The position numbers and the translations under genes are program-made. A stretch of DNA of 64,000 nucleotides from Yponomeuta sedellus (Eukaryota; Arthropoda; Insecta; Lepidoptera; Yponomeutidae): the NCBI GenBank assembly GCA_934045075.1, contig OW203731.1, positions 14,083,062 to 14,147,061 of the forward strand, given 5' to 3'. Below, piece after piece: positions 24,923-35,137 of this stretch. Position 1 is the first letter of the stretch. Each line of letters starts with the position of its first letter. The notes beneath the pieces are model-generated. The model did not search any database. It saw only the letters and a list, made by a program, of their open reading frames with translations, and was not told the DNA's origin.

Positions 24923-25140
24923 AGGAATTTTATTTATATGTTCTATATATAAATAAAATTCCTGACTGACTGATTGACTCACTCGCCAACGCCCAGCCCA
25001 AGCCGTTGGACCAAGGAAGCTGAAATTTTGCACAGAAGGTATATATATAATATTGTAGGCAAGGAATAAGACCGGATTTTTTTAAATCAACCCGTAGGGG
25101 GGCGAAAAGGGTTGCCAAAATTTGTATTGGAGGTATAAAG
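24923..25140 (+). repeat. Hairpin-headed interspersed repeat
   Basis: A perfect 16-bp inverted repeat (AGGAATTTTATTTATA, 24923-24938 and 24947-24962) opens a segment with CTGACTGACTGATTGACTCA, AACGCCCAGCCCAAGCCG and GCTGAAATTTTGCACAGAAG. That combination recalls short non-autonomous elements common in arthropod genomes. There is only one copy here, so family and borders are uncertain. Confidence 0.4.
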
Positions 25141-25292
25141 AATGTTGTCTAATTTTCTTGAAACTTAAAATAAATACTCATCGACACCATTGATTAAACA
25201 CGTGTTTCGCCGTTTTTTTTTAAATTTAACCCTTAAGGATCATTACAACCCCGCATTCAAAGACGTCTTCGCACCAACATCTTCTAAGAGTC

Positions 25293-25545
25293 TATTTAGA
25301 GACTAAAAATTCCACCCATGCCGGGATTCGAACCCGCGAGCTCTGGCTATCGTACGTAATACAGGGAATATTGTAAAGAGGTTCGAAATTTCACTGATGC
25401 CGGCGAGTCGCCCCTTAGCTCAGTTGGGAAGAGCGCTGGCACGGATAGCCAGAGGTCGCGGGTTAACATCCCGGCATGGGTGGAATTTTTAGCCTCTAAA
25501 TAGGTTTTTAAAATTGTCCTTAGCACGGGTTAGTGCATTAAAAGA
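25293..25545. mobile_element. tRNA-like repeat (family T), inverted pair
   Basis: A minus-strand fragment of the tRNA-like domain (25293-25352) is fused head-to-head to a plus-strand copy (25353-25545). The two arms (25293-25352 and 25447-25505) are inverse copies of about 59 bp around a spacer of about 95 bp. The plus copy shows TAGCTCAGTTGGGAAGAGCG, CTGGC/GCCAG, then ATTTTTAGCCTCTAAATAGG and CTTAGCACGGGTTAGTGCAT. Confidence 0.75.
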
Positions 25546-26157
25546 GTATAATCTTCTATGAGATAAACAGAGGCTTCAGCTCATAAAATCCGGCCCACGT
25601 TTTCACTCTCAAAGTGACAAATGGCAAGTCGCCGCATATTAGTCACTCCATATCACTGGTATCTAGTCAGAACAGTATGTCGGGTAAAGCCGCAGCGCGG
25701 ACTGTCTACAGCTCATAAGCCTTTTCATGCAGGCACTATTCAGTTACATTACGGTCTATTTTGCAACGAAATTGTACAGTTCGTCTGTACGTCTCGCCCA
25801 CGACCTCACGGGAGTCGCCCGGATAATGTATCTCTCGGTCCGACAGATATACGCGGCTGAGTTATCATTATCGGCTGTTCCATCGGCGAGTTAATGCTAA
25901 TGGTTCGATCGCGGAGGGAGGCTGTCGGCATAGAGTAGCGGTGACCGGCTGAAGGACTTAGGAACTTAGGTTTCTGAATTGAGAACTTCACTAAGTAACT
26001 TATCTTATCTTCAGTAAATACTTAAGTAACGTCCGAATAATTAAGTAACGAAATTCGAAGAGACAACACTAGAGTTAACTACTTATTTAGCGACATTCTT
26101 AATTCTGAAACAAGGGCTTAGTGTTTTGTATTATTCGTTGTTATTAATCAACGTTTT
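25546..26157. other. No supported gene
   Basis: About 600 bases between two family-T repeats. The open frames are short and unsupported. Confidence 0.4.
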
Positions 26158-26310
26158 TCTGTACGTAATACAGAGAATATTGAAAAGAGGTTCGAAATTT
26201 CACTGATGCCGGTGAGTCGCCCATTGGATCGGTTGGAGGGAGCGCTGGCACGGGTGGCCGGAGGTCGCGGGTTCTGGAATTTTTAAACTCTAAAGTTTTT
26301 TTTAAAAAAC
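26158..26310 (+). mobile_element. tRNA-like repeat (family T), diverged copy
   Basis: It begins GTACGTAATACAGAGAATAT, continues GAGGTTCGAAATTTCACTGA and TGCCGGTGAGTCGCCC, then a diverged tRNA-like domain (GAGCGCTGGCACGGGTGGCC). About 20 bases spanning the end of the T-arm and the acceptor 3' strand are missing before GGAATTTTTAAACTC. Confidence 0.7.
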
Positions 26311-26735
26311 GTTTTCTTGTAAACGTGTCCATCCCACTGGACGCCATCCGACTAGGTGGTATGACGATCTGCGAAAAATTTAAGGCAGATGCTGGATGCG
26401 GCAAGCTGAAGACAGGGCGCTAGTGTAGTCTGACGACGGATCAACGTTTGGCAAACCATAGCCCACGTATAAGATCAGTATTTATCCTTACTTGTCCATT
26501 TTAGTAAACAAGGTTTTAGCAGTAAAGTACGACTTTTTAGTCTAAAATTGCCATATTCCCATAGATGAAGTAACCTTTACCGCGCCTCTTCTGTGTGGGC
26601 GCTGGCTTAGGTGTGTTTCAAATATTCAAGATTCTAAGACAGCAATTCTCTCTTTCTTATGTGAGTCCACAAGCGAATGTCGCTTTTTTACTATAGATAC
26701 AAGTCAATGTATAATAATATCTAACTATGTTTTAT
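26311..26735. other. RTE-like LINE remnant, otherwise empty
   Basis: Bases 26373-26440 (AGGCAGATGCTGGATGCGGC, GACAGGGCGCTA, CTGACGACGG) resemble the 3' coding end of RTE-type non-LTR elements. A second copy is at 38036-38135. The rest shows nothing. Confidence 0.4.
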
Positions 26736-26789
26736 ATACCTATATAAAAACTAATTATACATAGGTATAATTAGTTTTTATATAGGTAT
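26736..26789. repeat. 24-bp-arm palindrome at the BEL insertion point
   Basis: Arms 26736-26759 and 26766-26789 are perfect inverse copies around a 6-base spacer. The right arm ends GGTAT, which is the 5-bp target duplication of the retroelement starting at the next base. Confidence 0.9.
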
Positions 26790-27381
26790 TGTCGCGAATC
26801 ATCACGAAGTTACCAAAACCGTAAGTACAAGTATGCCCACAGATTATTCACTTCCATAAATAAGTTGAAGCTATCTTATTTGTCTGTGCTTACTGAAGGG
26901 GTAGCTTAAAACAGAAATGATGATTGTGGAGAGCATGGCGGGAACGACGTCTTAAATGTGTGCTGTAGCCGAAATATTGGTGAGTTTCCAGAACTAATAA
27001 CTCTTTGACTGTATTGAACATGTGTCTAAGGAGAAATGAAACAAGGCTTACTGAATAAAATAATATAGTAAATCATGAAATGGCACAGTAAGTGGTTATG
27101 AATGAATATGAAATACGAGCTGAATGTGCCTAGCTCGTGGTGGAGAATAAGGGCAGGACTGTAGGGGTGTGTGAGGAGGTCCTGGGGGAACCGGAAGGTT
27201 TCCCTACAAATGAATGAGTACGTGTGGCAAGAAGCGCACGTCCTCACCTAAAGTTGAATTGAATTAGAAAAGGAAATCTTTGTTTCATTGTCACCTTAAA
27301 TTTGAATTACAAATCTTTCTGTTACTTGTCGCTATGATATTTAATAGTATGAACCTAGGCATTAACACTCATTGCGCGACA
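26790..27381 (+). repeat. 5' LTR of the BEL/Pao element
   Basis: 592 bp, starting TGTCGCGAATCATCACGAAG and ending TTGCGCGACA. It differs from the 3' LTR at 27142 (G against C), at 27332 (C against T) and by three extra bases near 26911. It should carry the promoter and poly(A) site of the element. Confidence 0.95.
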
Positions 27382-27384
27382 AAT

Positions 27385-27400
27385 TGGTGGAGGAGCTGGG
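27385..27400 (+). promoter_or_regulatory. Probable primer-binding site
   Basis: TGGTGGAGGAGCTGGG lies three bases inside the 5' LTR, where a tRNA 3' end (..CCA) would pair to prime minus-strand synthesis. Which tRNA is used cannot be decided by eye. Confidence 0.5.
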
Positions 27401-27540
27401 ATATTCAATAAGTATTTCACACAACCAAAACCAAAATCATGCCCATGATGAATTGATGATACATTCCGACAGATAAAACGAATTGATTTGAGATAGGTAC
27501 CTACCGAATGAATTTGAGTAGGTATAACAACCACACACAA

Positions 27541-28180
27541 AAGGAGGCCGACGTAGTGGCCACCGCGGGCTATCGAATAGTCCGTGGTGATCGTCACGAA
27601 CGAATCGTGACGACTCCTACTGAATCAAACAAAAGGAGGCCGACGTAGTGGCCACCGCGGGCTATCGAATAGTCCGTGGTGATCGTCACGAACGAATCGT
27701 GACGACTCCTACTGAATGACACAGAAGGAGGCCGACGTAGTGGCCACCGCGGGCTATCGAATAGTCCGTGGTGATCGTCACGAACGAATCGTGACGACTC
27801 CTACTGAATGACACAAAAGGAGGCCGACGTAGTGGCCACCGCGGGCTATCGAATAGTCCGTGGTGATCGTCACGAACGAATCGTGACGACTCCTACTGAA
27901 TCACACAAAAGGAGGCCGACGTAGTGGCCACCGCGGGCTATCGAATAGTCCGTGGTGATCGTCACGAACGAATCGTGACGACTCCTACTGAATCACAAAA
28001 AAGGAGGCCGACGTAGTGGCCACCGCGGGCTATCGAATAGTCCGTAGTGATCGTCACGAACGAATCGTGACGACTCCTACTGAATCAAATTATCAAACAA
28101 AACGAAGACTGAGGAAGCGGCCATCGCGGGCTAAGGAATAGACCGTGGTGATTGTCACGATGAATTGTGATAATGATAAC
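27541..28180 (+). repeat. Six 92-bp tandem repeats in the BEL leader
   Basis: Unit starts are 27541, 27633, 27725, 27817, 27909 and 28001, an exact 92-bp period, with a degenerate seventh unit to about 28180. Each unit has AAGGAGGCCGACGTAGTGGC, a GCGGGCTATCGAATAGTCCG block and a hairpin (CGTCACGA, 5-base loop, TCGTGACG). The units are almost identical, with changes mainly in the linker. They lie between the primer site and gag, where packaging, translation or enhancer functions would be expected. Confidence 0.92.
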
Positions 28181-28969
28181 TCAAAAGTCAAATAGAGTTT
28201 CTGCTTTTTTTATATGGTTCGGCACTTAAAGCAACACGAAATCAAACCAAAATAACATTAATAAAACCAACAAGCTCTCTTTCTATTTTTTTGCAACAAT
28301 TTATTTTATTTCTCTTCGATGGACAAACGAAGGTACAAGCAAGATACAAATAAAATCTGATCTACTTATGGACTGTGTTTTATTCGCTATTCGTTTATTT
28401 ATTTTTTCTTTCGAATACTGCTCAACCCACCGATGCAGTGGGTTTGTCCTCAGCCTAGGACCGACCAAACAGGTTGTGGTACGTACAACCAAATCCGCTG
28501 GTCCGCTCATAATACCACACATAATACTCTGTTTTTTTTTATTTTTCGTTGGCAACAAGGAAGGTGGAGCTATCTGTATCTGTGTGCTCAGATTATTCTG
28601 AGTCTGCGTATCTGACACAGTATAATTAAACCAAATCTGACTTGACCTTCGTTATCTGTGATAAATTTTCTTGTTCCCGCGAGGTACCTACCCGCCCGAA
28701 ACGATAGCAAAGTTTTGAAATAACTTCTAATACGATATATTCAGTGGTAATTTAGTGAAAAGGGGTACACTATAACCCACGGGCTATTGCGTCAGTGTAT
28801 CTTCTCCTTTAGCAAACGCCAATTTGGTAAGAAGCATTATTTTTTCTTAGATTCGAAAATGTAAAATATGTGAACTTGTTAACAAGTTTTCGTTAGTGTA
28901 TTTTTGTAAATCCAAACCCTGAACGTCAGAGTGGTTTCCAGTTATTGGTCGGGTAGTACTGTTTGAATC
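28181..28969 (+). other. BEL leader region before gag
   Basis: Untranslated leader downstream of the tandem repeats. No frame resembling a known protein is seen. It presumably holds packaging sequence. Confidence 0.5.
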
Positions 28970-29020
28970 GTGACGATAAAGTACCAAATTTACCAAATTC
29001 CAGAGGCGCAAAGAATCAAG

Positions 29021-30235
29021 ATGGAAGAAGCCTACAAAACCCGACTTCAACTCATGGAAAATCATCTAGACAGCCAGCTTTCGAGTGCGTCTGACGTGCT
29101 GTCCAACATAAACAACGGAGGGGTTGAACTACAGGAAATCATACTTTTGAAAACCCAGATACGACAAACTGCTGCCAGGTACGCGACATGTATTGATGCC
29201 TACATGACACAATGCACTAACCCGTCTACCGAGATCATAACATCCTCCACGGTCAAACAAATGGCAGCAGACGAAATGCTTGCCAAACTCGAGGTCATCA
29301 TGCACATGTCTGAGACAAAAATAACTTGTCAGCCGGCACCAGCGCATCATAGTAAACTCCCGACGCTACCACCCCCGCGATTCTCAGGAGATATACTCGA
29401 CTACAATGAGTTTTGGGACAAGTTTCAATCAACCATTGGCAGACGTAATCTTGAAGATGTAGACAAGCTGTCATACTTAATTGCTGCCGTGGATGGTAAA
29501 GCAAAAGAAGCTCTGAGTGGTCTAAGCATCTCGTCAGCCAACTACAAAATAGCTGTAGACACGTTAAAGCGACAGTTTGGAAGTAAAGATGCTCAAATTG
29601 ATGCACATTATGAGGCTCTGAAGCAGCTACCGCCTGCTCAGAATTCTAAAAGCTGCAGACAGACCCTAAACTCTGTGGAACACCACCTCCGTGTCCTACA
29701 AACACTTGGCGAGAATACGGACGGAAATCACCTTAGCACCACAATAACGAGCAAGTTTCCAAATCAAATAATGTATGAAGTGAATATGACCTTGTCCGAG
29801 GAAGAAAATACTGTACCTCACATAAGAAAAGCTTTGGAAAGGGTGATAGTAGCCTTTGAACGTGCCAATCCATTGATGGATTATCAAACAGTTACACCAT
29901 GTGAAACTTATGGTTCAGAATCTGAGACAACCACAACACAGGCATTGCTACAACCCGAAGGCAAAGGTAGAGGGTTCCATAAGACACTTTTGGGAAAACG
30001 GAGAAGGCAGGAAGAAACTCAACATGCCAAGTCAAATAAACTAAAAAGGAAATCCTGCATATTCTGTGATGGAGCCCACTATAACAGTGACTGCACGAAT
30101 TTCATGTCCTTGGAATCACGAAAAGAAAAACTAGGTGACCGATGTTATAGATGTCTAAAAAAGGGTCACAGGTCCAATGAGTGCAGTCTCAAAGGTTTAA
30201 GAAAGTGCTACTACTGTAGAGAAGACCACCACTAA
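29021..30235 (+). pseudogene. gag: BEL/Pao Gag (DUF1759, CCHC knuckles), interrupted
   Basis: The frame is open from 28970. The first ATG in frame, at 29021, is the likely start. The N-terminal part is helical. A DUF1759-type capsid-like domain follows with LPPPRFSGDILDYNEFW and LSYLIAAVDGKAKEAL. The C-terminal part has zinc knuckles CIFCDGAHYNSDC (CX2CX3HX4C) and CYRCLKKGHRSNEC (CX2CX4HX4C). A third knuckle starts CYYCREDHH and is cut by TAA at 30233-30235, while the same frame continues past it. The stop therefore looks like a nonsense mutation or a readthrough site rather than the natural end of a BEL Gag, which is normally fused to Pol. Confidence 0.9.
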
Positions 30236-31018
30236 GCCTTATGCCCTAACAGAAAGAAGGGTGAGAATATGAAAAGATCAAATCACTCTATAACATCGAA
30301 CCTATTTCTGAGTTCTACTTCATTTTTACAGACGGCAACGGTGAAAATTGCAAACGCCAGTAAAGAAAGAAACTGCAGGCTCCTGCTTGACAGTGGCAGC
30401 CAGCGCAGCTATATGACAGCGAGGATGGCAAAGGAGTTGAAGGTTGTCGCTGACAAGGAAGACCTGCTCATAATCTACACCTTCGGGTCAGAACATCCAT
30501 CCGAGACTTCAAGCCCGTCCGCCAAGATTGACATAGTGACAAAACGTGGGATCTGTAGAACAATCCGTGTCAATATTGTTCCATATATCACTGATCGAAT
30601 CCCTGTGCCAGAAATAAAAGCGAATGCCACAATAGATGTGATAGCGGACGATGAAAGTGCAGGTGAGAGAGTTGACCTACTAATTGGGAGTGATCTATAC
30701 ATGTCTTTTATGAGAAACAAAACTGTAAAAGTACAAGACAACCTGTTCCTCATTGATACCGATTTCGGTTGGATTCTCACCGGAAAAACTGACTCTTTAG
30801 CGGAAAATGAGAACACCCTGTCTGTGATCACCTATTGCCATTGTCAAGATCCTGAACAAGTCTACTTTACTGAACCTGACCTTCCATTGCGAGATAAAGA
30901 CGTTAGCTTCCTATGGACACTCGAAAGCATCGGGATTACAGACTCTGCTAAAACTACCCGGGAAGATGAAGCCGTAAAACATTTCACCGAAACTGTCAAT
31001 TATAACGACAGCAGGTAA
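30236..31018 (+). pseudogene. pol: BEL/Pao Pol segment: aspartic protease
   Basis: It continues in the gag frame. The retropepsin active-site motif LLLDSGSQRSYM has its Asp codon at 30389-30391. A flap-like region and the DUF1758-type segment VDLLIGSDLYMSF follow, then GWILTGK. A TAA at 31016-31018 interrupts the linker to reverse transcriptase just before HVKWPW, which normally lies in the open frame. Confidence 0.88.
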
Positions 31019-31465
31019 CATGTAAAGTGGCCTTGGACTGAATATCCGCCTGACTTACCCACAAATCTTGGTCTAGCTTATGGCAGACTAAAAAGCTTAG
31101 TCCAACGACTAGATAAGAGCACCATGAAAGAATATGACACCATTCTTCAAGAACAGTTGAATGCAAATATTATCGAGGTCGTTGACCCTCAACCAGTCAC
31201 TGTAACTCAAGGAACACCGCCTATTCATTATCTGCCCCACCACATAGTCAAACATGAAGGAAAAAAAAGAAGAATTGTTTATGACGCATCTGCTAGAGTA
31301 AAGGAGCAACGAAGCTTAAATGAATGCATGTATCGAGGCCCATCCATGCTAGAAGACGTAATAAACCTGCTCATCAAATTTCGTACAAATAAAGTCGGTA
31401 TTACAGCCGATGTAGAAAAGGCCTTTCTACAAGTAGGTCTCCAAGAAACCGACAGAGATTTGTGA
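31019..31465 (+). pseudogene. pol: BEL/Pao Pol segment: reverse transcriptase N-terminal half
   Basis: Same frame as the protease. Recognisable RT motifs are YLPHHIVKHEGKKRRIVYDA and GITADVEKAFLQVG, the latter carrying the first catalytic Asp. The frame is lost by a single-base shift at about 31450-31462, right after ETDRD. The downstream RT continues in the +2 frame. Losing one T in a short T run is the simplest explanation. Confidence 0.88.
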
Positions 31466-32868
31466 CTAGATTTTTGTGGCTGAAGGACACTAAGAAAATG
31501 CCTTCTGAAGACAACATCTTGCACTTGAGATTCTGCAGAGTGCCATTTGGAATAATTTCCAGTCCATTTTTGCTGACAGCTACAATCCGCCACCATCTGT
31601 CTACAAAAGGCCAGGAACTTGTATCGAAAATTGCAGACCGAGTTTACGTAGACAATCTTGTCACTACAGCTTCGTCTGGCCCGTCTGCTTACGATCTCTA
31701 TCTTGAGACTAGAAAGGCCTTCACTGAGCTCTCCATGAATATCAGAGACTGGGCGTCGAACGACCAAGATTTCATTGAGAAGATTCCTAAAGAACATCGG
31801 GCTAAAGACACAGAGAGCGTAAAAATTCTAGGTCTTACATGGACTCTGAAAGATGACAACCTACAACTAAAATTGAATGACCAAATCTTTAACGAAGAAA
31901 GATCTAAAAATACAAAGAATAAGAGAGATGTCCTAAAAATACTGGCCTCATTGTATGATCCATGTGGGTTTGCATCACCCATTGTACTGCCAGCTAAAAT
32001 CTTTCTACAGGAGTTGTGGAAAAGAAAACTCAAGTGGGATACTCCGTTACCAGAATACATGAAGACCAAATGGCAGGAAATCGTTGAAGCTCTACAAACA
32101 GCCAAGGAAATAAAAGTTCCACGTTACATTGGTAACGAGAAGTCAATCGAAGGAAGTGCAGACCATGAACTTCACTGCTACACAGATGCATCATCCGTCG
32201 CACATGCAGCTGTTGTTTTCCTTCGAGTAACAACTGAACAGGGTAGCAGAACAGTTTTCATCATGTCAAAGTCACGCGTGAATCCCTTGACTGAGAAAGA
32301 AAACCTTAAAATACCAAGACTAGAGTTGCTCGGCTACGTAATTGGAAGTAGATTACTGTCCTATGTGAAGAATGCTCTTGATATTCCTATCAGAAAACAG
32401 TATCTCTGGACTGACAGCCTCATCGTCTTAAGTTGGATGAAATCAACTAAGTTGTTACCACCATTTGTAGCCAGAAGAGTCAATGAAATTAAGCAAAACG
32501 CTGGAGTTGAAATGTGCTACATAAACACCGAACAAAATCCAGCGGACCTAGCAACTAGACCGGAACTTTGGACGCAGAAGAGGGAGCTTTGGTTTAATGG
32601 ACCTCCATTCCTTTCTAAGAAAAAAACATCTTGGCCGATTGACATGTATCTCAAACACCATCACACAACTCTGTCCGCGGTGGCGGAGGGTCTGGACATA
32701 GAAGGTCCAGAAAGCACAGAACCCTCAAGAACTTGGGAGACAGACGAAGTTTTACATGAACAGACAGAAACAAATCATACCATACAAGAAACTATGGCTC
32801 ATAACAATCCATTGAGTTCACAATTACTGGAAATAAAGAAGTTGCAGTCAACATACTTCAAAGAATAG
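31462..32868 (+). pseudogene. pol: BEL/Pao Pol segment: RT C-terminal half and RNase H
   Basis: It begins TRFLWLKD and contains RVPFGIISSPFLL. The catalytic box is VYVDNLVT (31642-31665), a YVDN rather than YVDD version. The RNase H domain has YTDASS, PRLELLG and WTDSLIVLSW, which supply Asp, Glu and Asp, and then QNPADLATR. TAG at 32866-32868 cuts the connection to integrase in frame. Confidence 0.9.
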
Positions 32869-34521
32869 ACAAAGGGAAAGGAAACGCACTTGAGTAGGAA
32901 TTTGGGTCTGTTCGTAGATGTAGATGGAATCTTAAGATGCAAATGAAGAGTAATGCATACAGACTGGTCCTATGAAACGAAACATCCAATCCTTCTTCCC
33001 AAAGACTGTGAATTCACATCAAAAGTAATCTTGGAAGCACATGTGCAAAACTATCACGTAGGAGTGTCACACACATTGAGCATAGTTCGACAACAGTATT
33101 GGATACCTCAAGGTAGATCCCAAGTTCAGAAGATTTTGAAGAGATGTCCACAATGTGTAAAACATGGTGGTGGACCCTACGAACTACCTCCGACCCCAGA
33201 TTTACCACCCGAACGAGTAACATTTAGCCCAGCGTTCACATACACTGGAATGGACTATTTTGGTCCTATGTATGTCACCACAGAACAGGGAAAAGAGAAA
33301 CGATGGATCTGCCTCTATACATGCCTTGTTATAAGAGCTATCCATTTGGAAGTGGTCAGAAATCTGACAGCCGAAGAATGCCTCCTATCTTTGAGAAGGT
33401 TTGTGGCAACCAGAGGAACTCCGTCACTGATTGTTTCTGACAATGCCCTTCAATTTCGACTGACATCCGAAGTCCTCGCAAAACCATACTGCAGTAAAAA
33501 TAATATCAAATGGAAGTTCATTCCACAACTTGCACCATGGCACGGTGGCGTGTATGAAAGACTGGTTGCAGTGGTGAAACACTGTCTTAAGCGAACACTC
33601 GAGAAGCATCTTCTAGGTGACAACCAGCTGATCACCGTCATAAAGGAAGTTGAATCAGTATGCAATACAAGACCCTTGACATACGTGAGTTCAGAACAAG
33701 AGCACATTCTGAAACCCGCAGACTTTCTATCTTTGGGAAAATGTCTGAACCTTGACCTGTCCCACGAACAGATGCTACCAGAAGGTACAGTGCTGAAACA
33801 GAATTTAATAGTCGGATGGAGACGAGGTCAGCGAATCATGACAGAATTCAAGGAAATGTTCGTTGGGCAGTACTTAACCAGCCTTAGAGAGAGATATCGC
33901 CATTCACAGAAACAACCTCGAGTAAAATCTAGAAGGACACCGTGTATTGGAGATGTAGTCCAAATAAAAGGAGAATTGAAGAATCGTGAAGGTTGGAAAG
34001 TCGGGAAAATAACTTCTCTTATCCAAGGTTCAGATGGAGAATGCAGAGTAGCTAAGGTGTTAGTAGGAGACTCAGAATTTACCCGTTCAATCGGACATCT
34101 GTATCCACTGGAAGCTGATATCATTGCAGATGCAGAAAGTGGAAATCAAGACCCGGAAAGAGCACCTACTACTGAAACAAGTTATACCGACATTTCTGAA
34201 CTGCTTTCAATCCCAAGAAGGATTGAAGAAGACAAAACAACCCCTACTGCTTCTCCAGACATATCATCCAGAAACCCATGCCACATCGAAGATGAAAGGA
34301 ACGCGTCTCAAACCCAACGGGAAATGATGGACTTAGAGGATAACGAAAACAATATGTTGCAGAATAATCAAACAAACTGTGACAGCTCTCTCAAGGACTC
34401 TGACAAGGGAATGACCGAAGGACAAAACCATATTGAGGTGAGAGGACAGAGAGTGGCAGCCATGAGAGCAAAAGAAAAAATTGCTGAATGGACGCGTCTC
34501 CTCTTCACTCTGCTGAAGTAA
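32869..34521 (+). pseudogene. pol: BEL/Pao Pol segment: integrase and DUF5641-like end
   Basis: Same frame as RT/RNase H after the TAG. A second stop, TGA at 32944-32946, precedes ATG at 32953. The H2C2 zinc domain is AHVQNYHVGVSH with CPQC. The catalytic residues are Asp in TGMDYFGP (33253), Asp in VSDNALQF (33439) and Glu in VYERLVAVV (33556). The C-terminal GDVVQIKGELKNREGWKVG and IGHLYPLE fit DUF5641. A poorly conserved Asn/Glu-rich tail follows, ending at TAA 34519-34521, 22 bases before the 3' LTR. Confidence 0.9.
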
Positions 34522-34531
34522 GAATTCTTTT

Positions 34532-34543
34532 GGCGGTCGGGAG
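34532..34543 (+). promoter_or_regulatory. Probable polypurine tract
   Basis: GGCGGTCGGGAG directly abuts the 3' LTR, the position of the plus-strand primer in LTR elements. It is interrupted by two pyrimidines. Confidence 0.5.
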
Positions 34544-35132
34544 TGTCGCGAATCATCACGAAGTTACCAAAACCGTAAGTACAAGTATGCCCACAGATTA
34601 TTCACTTCCATAAATAAGTTGAAGCTATCTTATTTGTCTGTGCTTACTGAAGGGGTAGCTTACAGAAATGATGATTGTGGAGAGCATGGCGGGAACGACG
34701 TCTTAAATGTGTGCTGTAGCCGAAATATTGGTGAGTTTCCAGAACTAATAACTCTTTGACTGTATTGAACATGTGTCTAAGGAGAAATGAAACAAGGCTT
34801 ACTGAATAAAATAATATAGTAAATCATGAAATGGCACAGTAAGTGGTTATGAATGAATATGAAATACGAGCTGAATGTGCCTAGCTCGTGGTCGAGAATA
34901 AGGGCAGGACTGTAGGGGTGTGTGAGGAGGTCCTGGGGGAACCGGAAGGTTTCCCTACAAATGAATGAGTACGTGTGGCAAGAAGCGCACGTCCTCACCT
35001 AAAGTTGAATTGAATTAGAAAAGGAAATCTTTGTTTCATTGTCACCTTAAATTTGAATTACAAATCTTTCTGTTACTTGTCGTTATGATATTTAATAGTA
35101 TGAACCTAGGCATTAACACTCATTGCGCGACA
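34544..35132 (+). repeat. 3' LTR of the BEL/Pao element
   Basis: 589 bp, the same ends as the 5' LTR, followed by the target duplication GGTAT at 35133-35137. Confidence 0.95.
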
Positions 35133-35137
35133 GGTAT

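Larger units (their letters stand above)
26790..35132 (+). mobile_element. BEL/Pao LTR retrotransposon, coding-defective
   Basis: It is an 8343-bp element with 592- and 589-bp LTRs (TGTCGCG...CGCGACA) and 5-bp target duplications GGTAT (26785-26789 and 35133-35137). The order is LTR, leader with tandem repeats, Gag (DUF1759-like and CCHC knuckles), protease, reverse transcriptase, RNase H, integrase, DUF5641-like C-terminus, LTR. That is the order of BEL/Pao elements. All pieces were evidently one gag-pol frame, now broken by stops at 30233, 31016, 32866 and 32944 and by a frameshift near 31455. No envelope-like frame is seen. The LTRs differ by two substitutions and one 3-bp indel, so the insertion is recent. 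Confidence 0.95.

Noticed and set aside
27541..28085. CRISPR-like array
   Set aside because: The period is 92 bp with no variable spacers. The repeats are contiguous and lie inside a eukaryotic LTR element.
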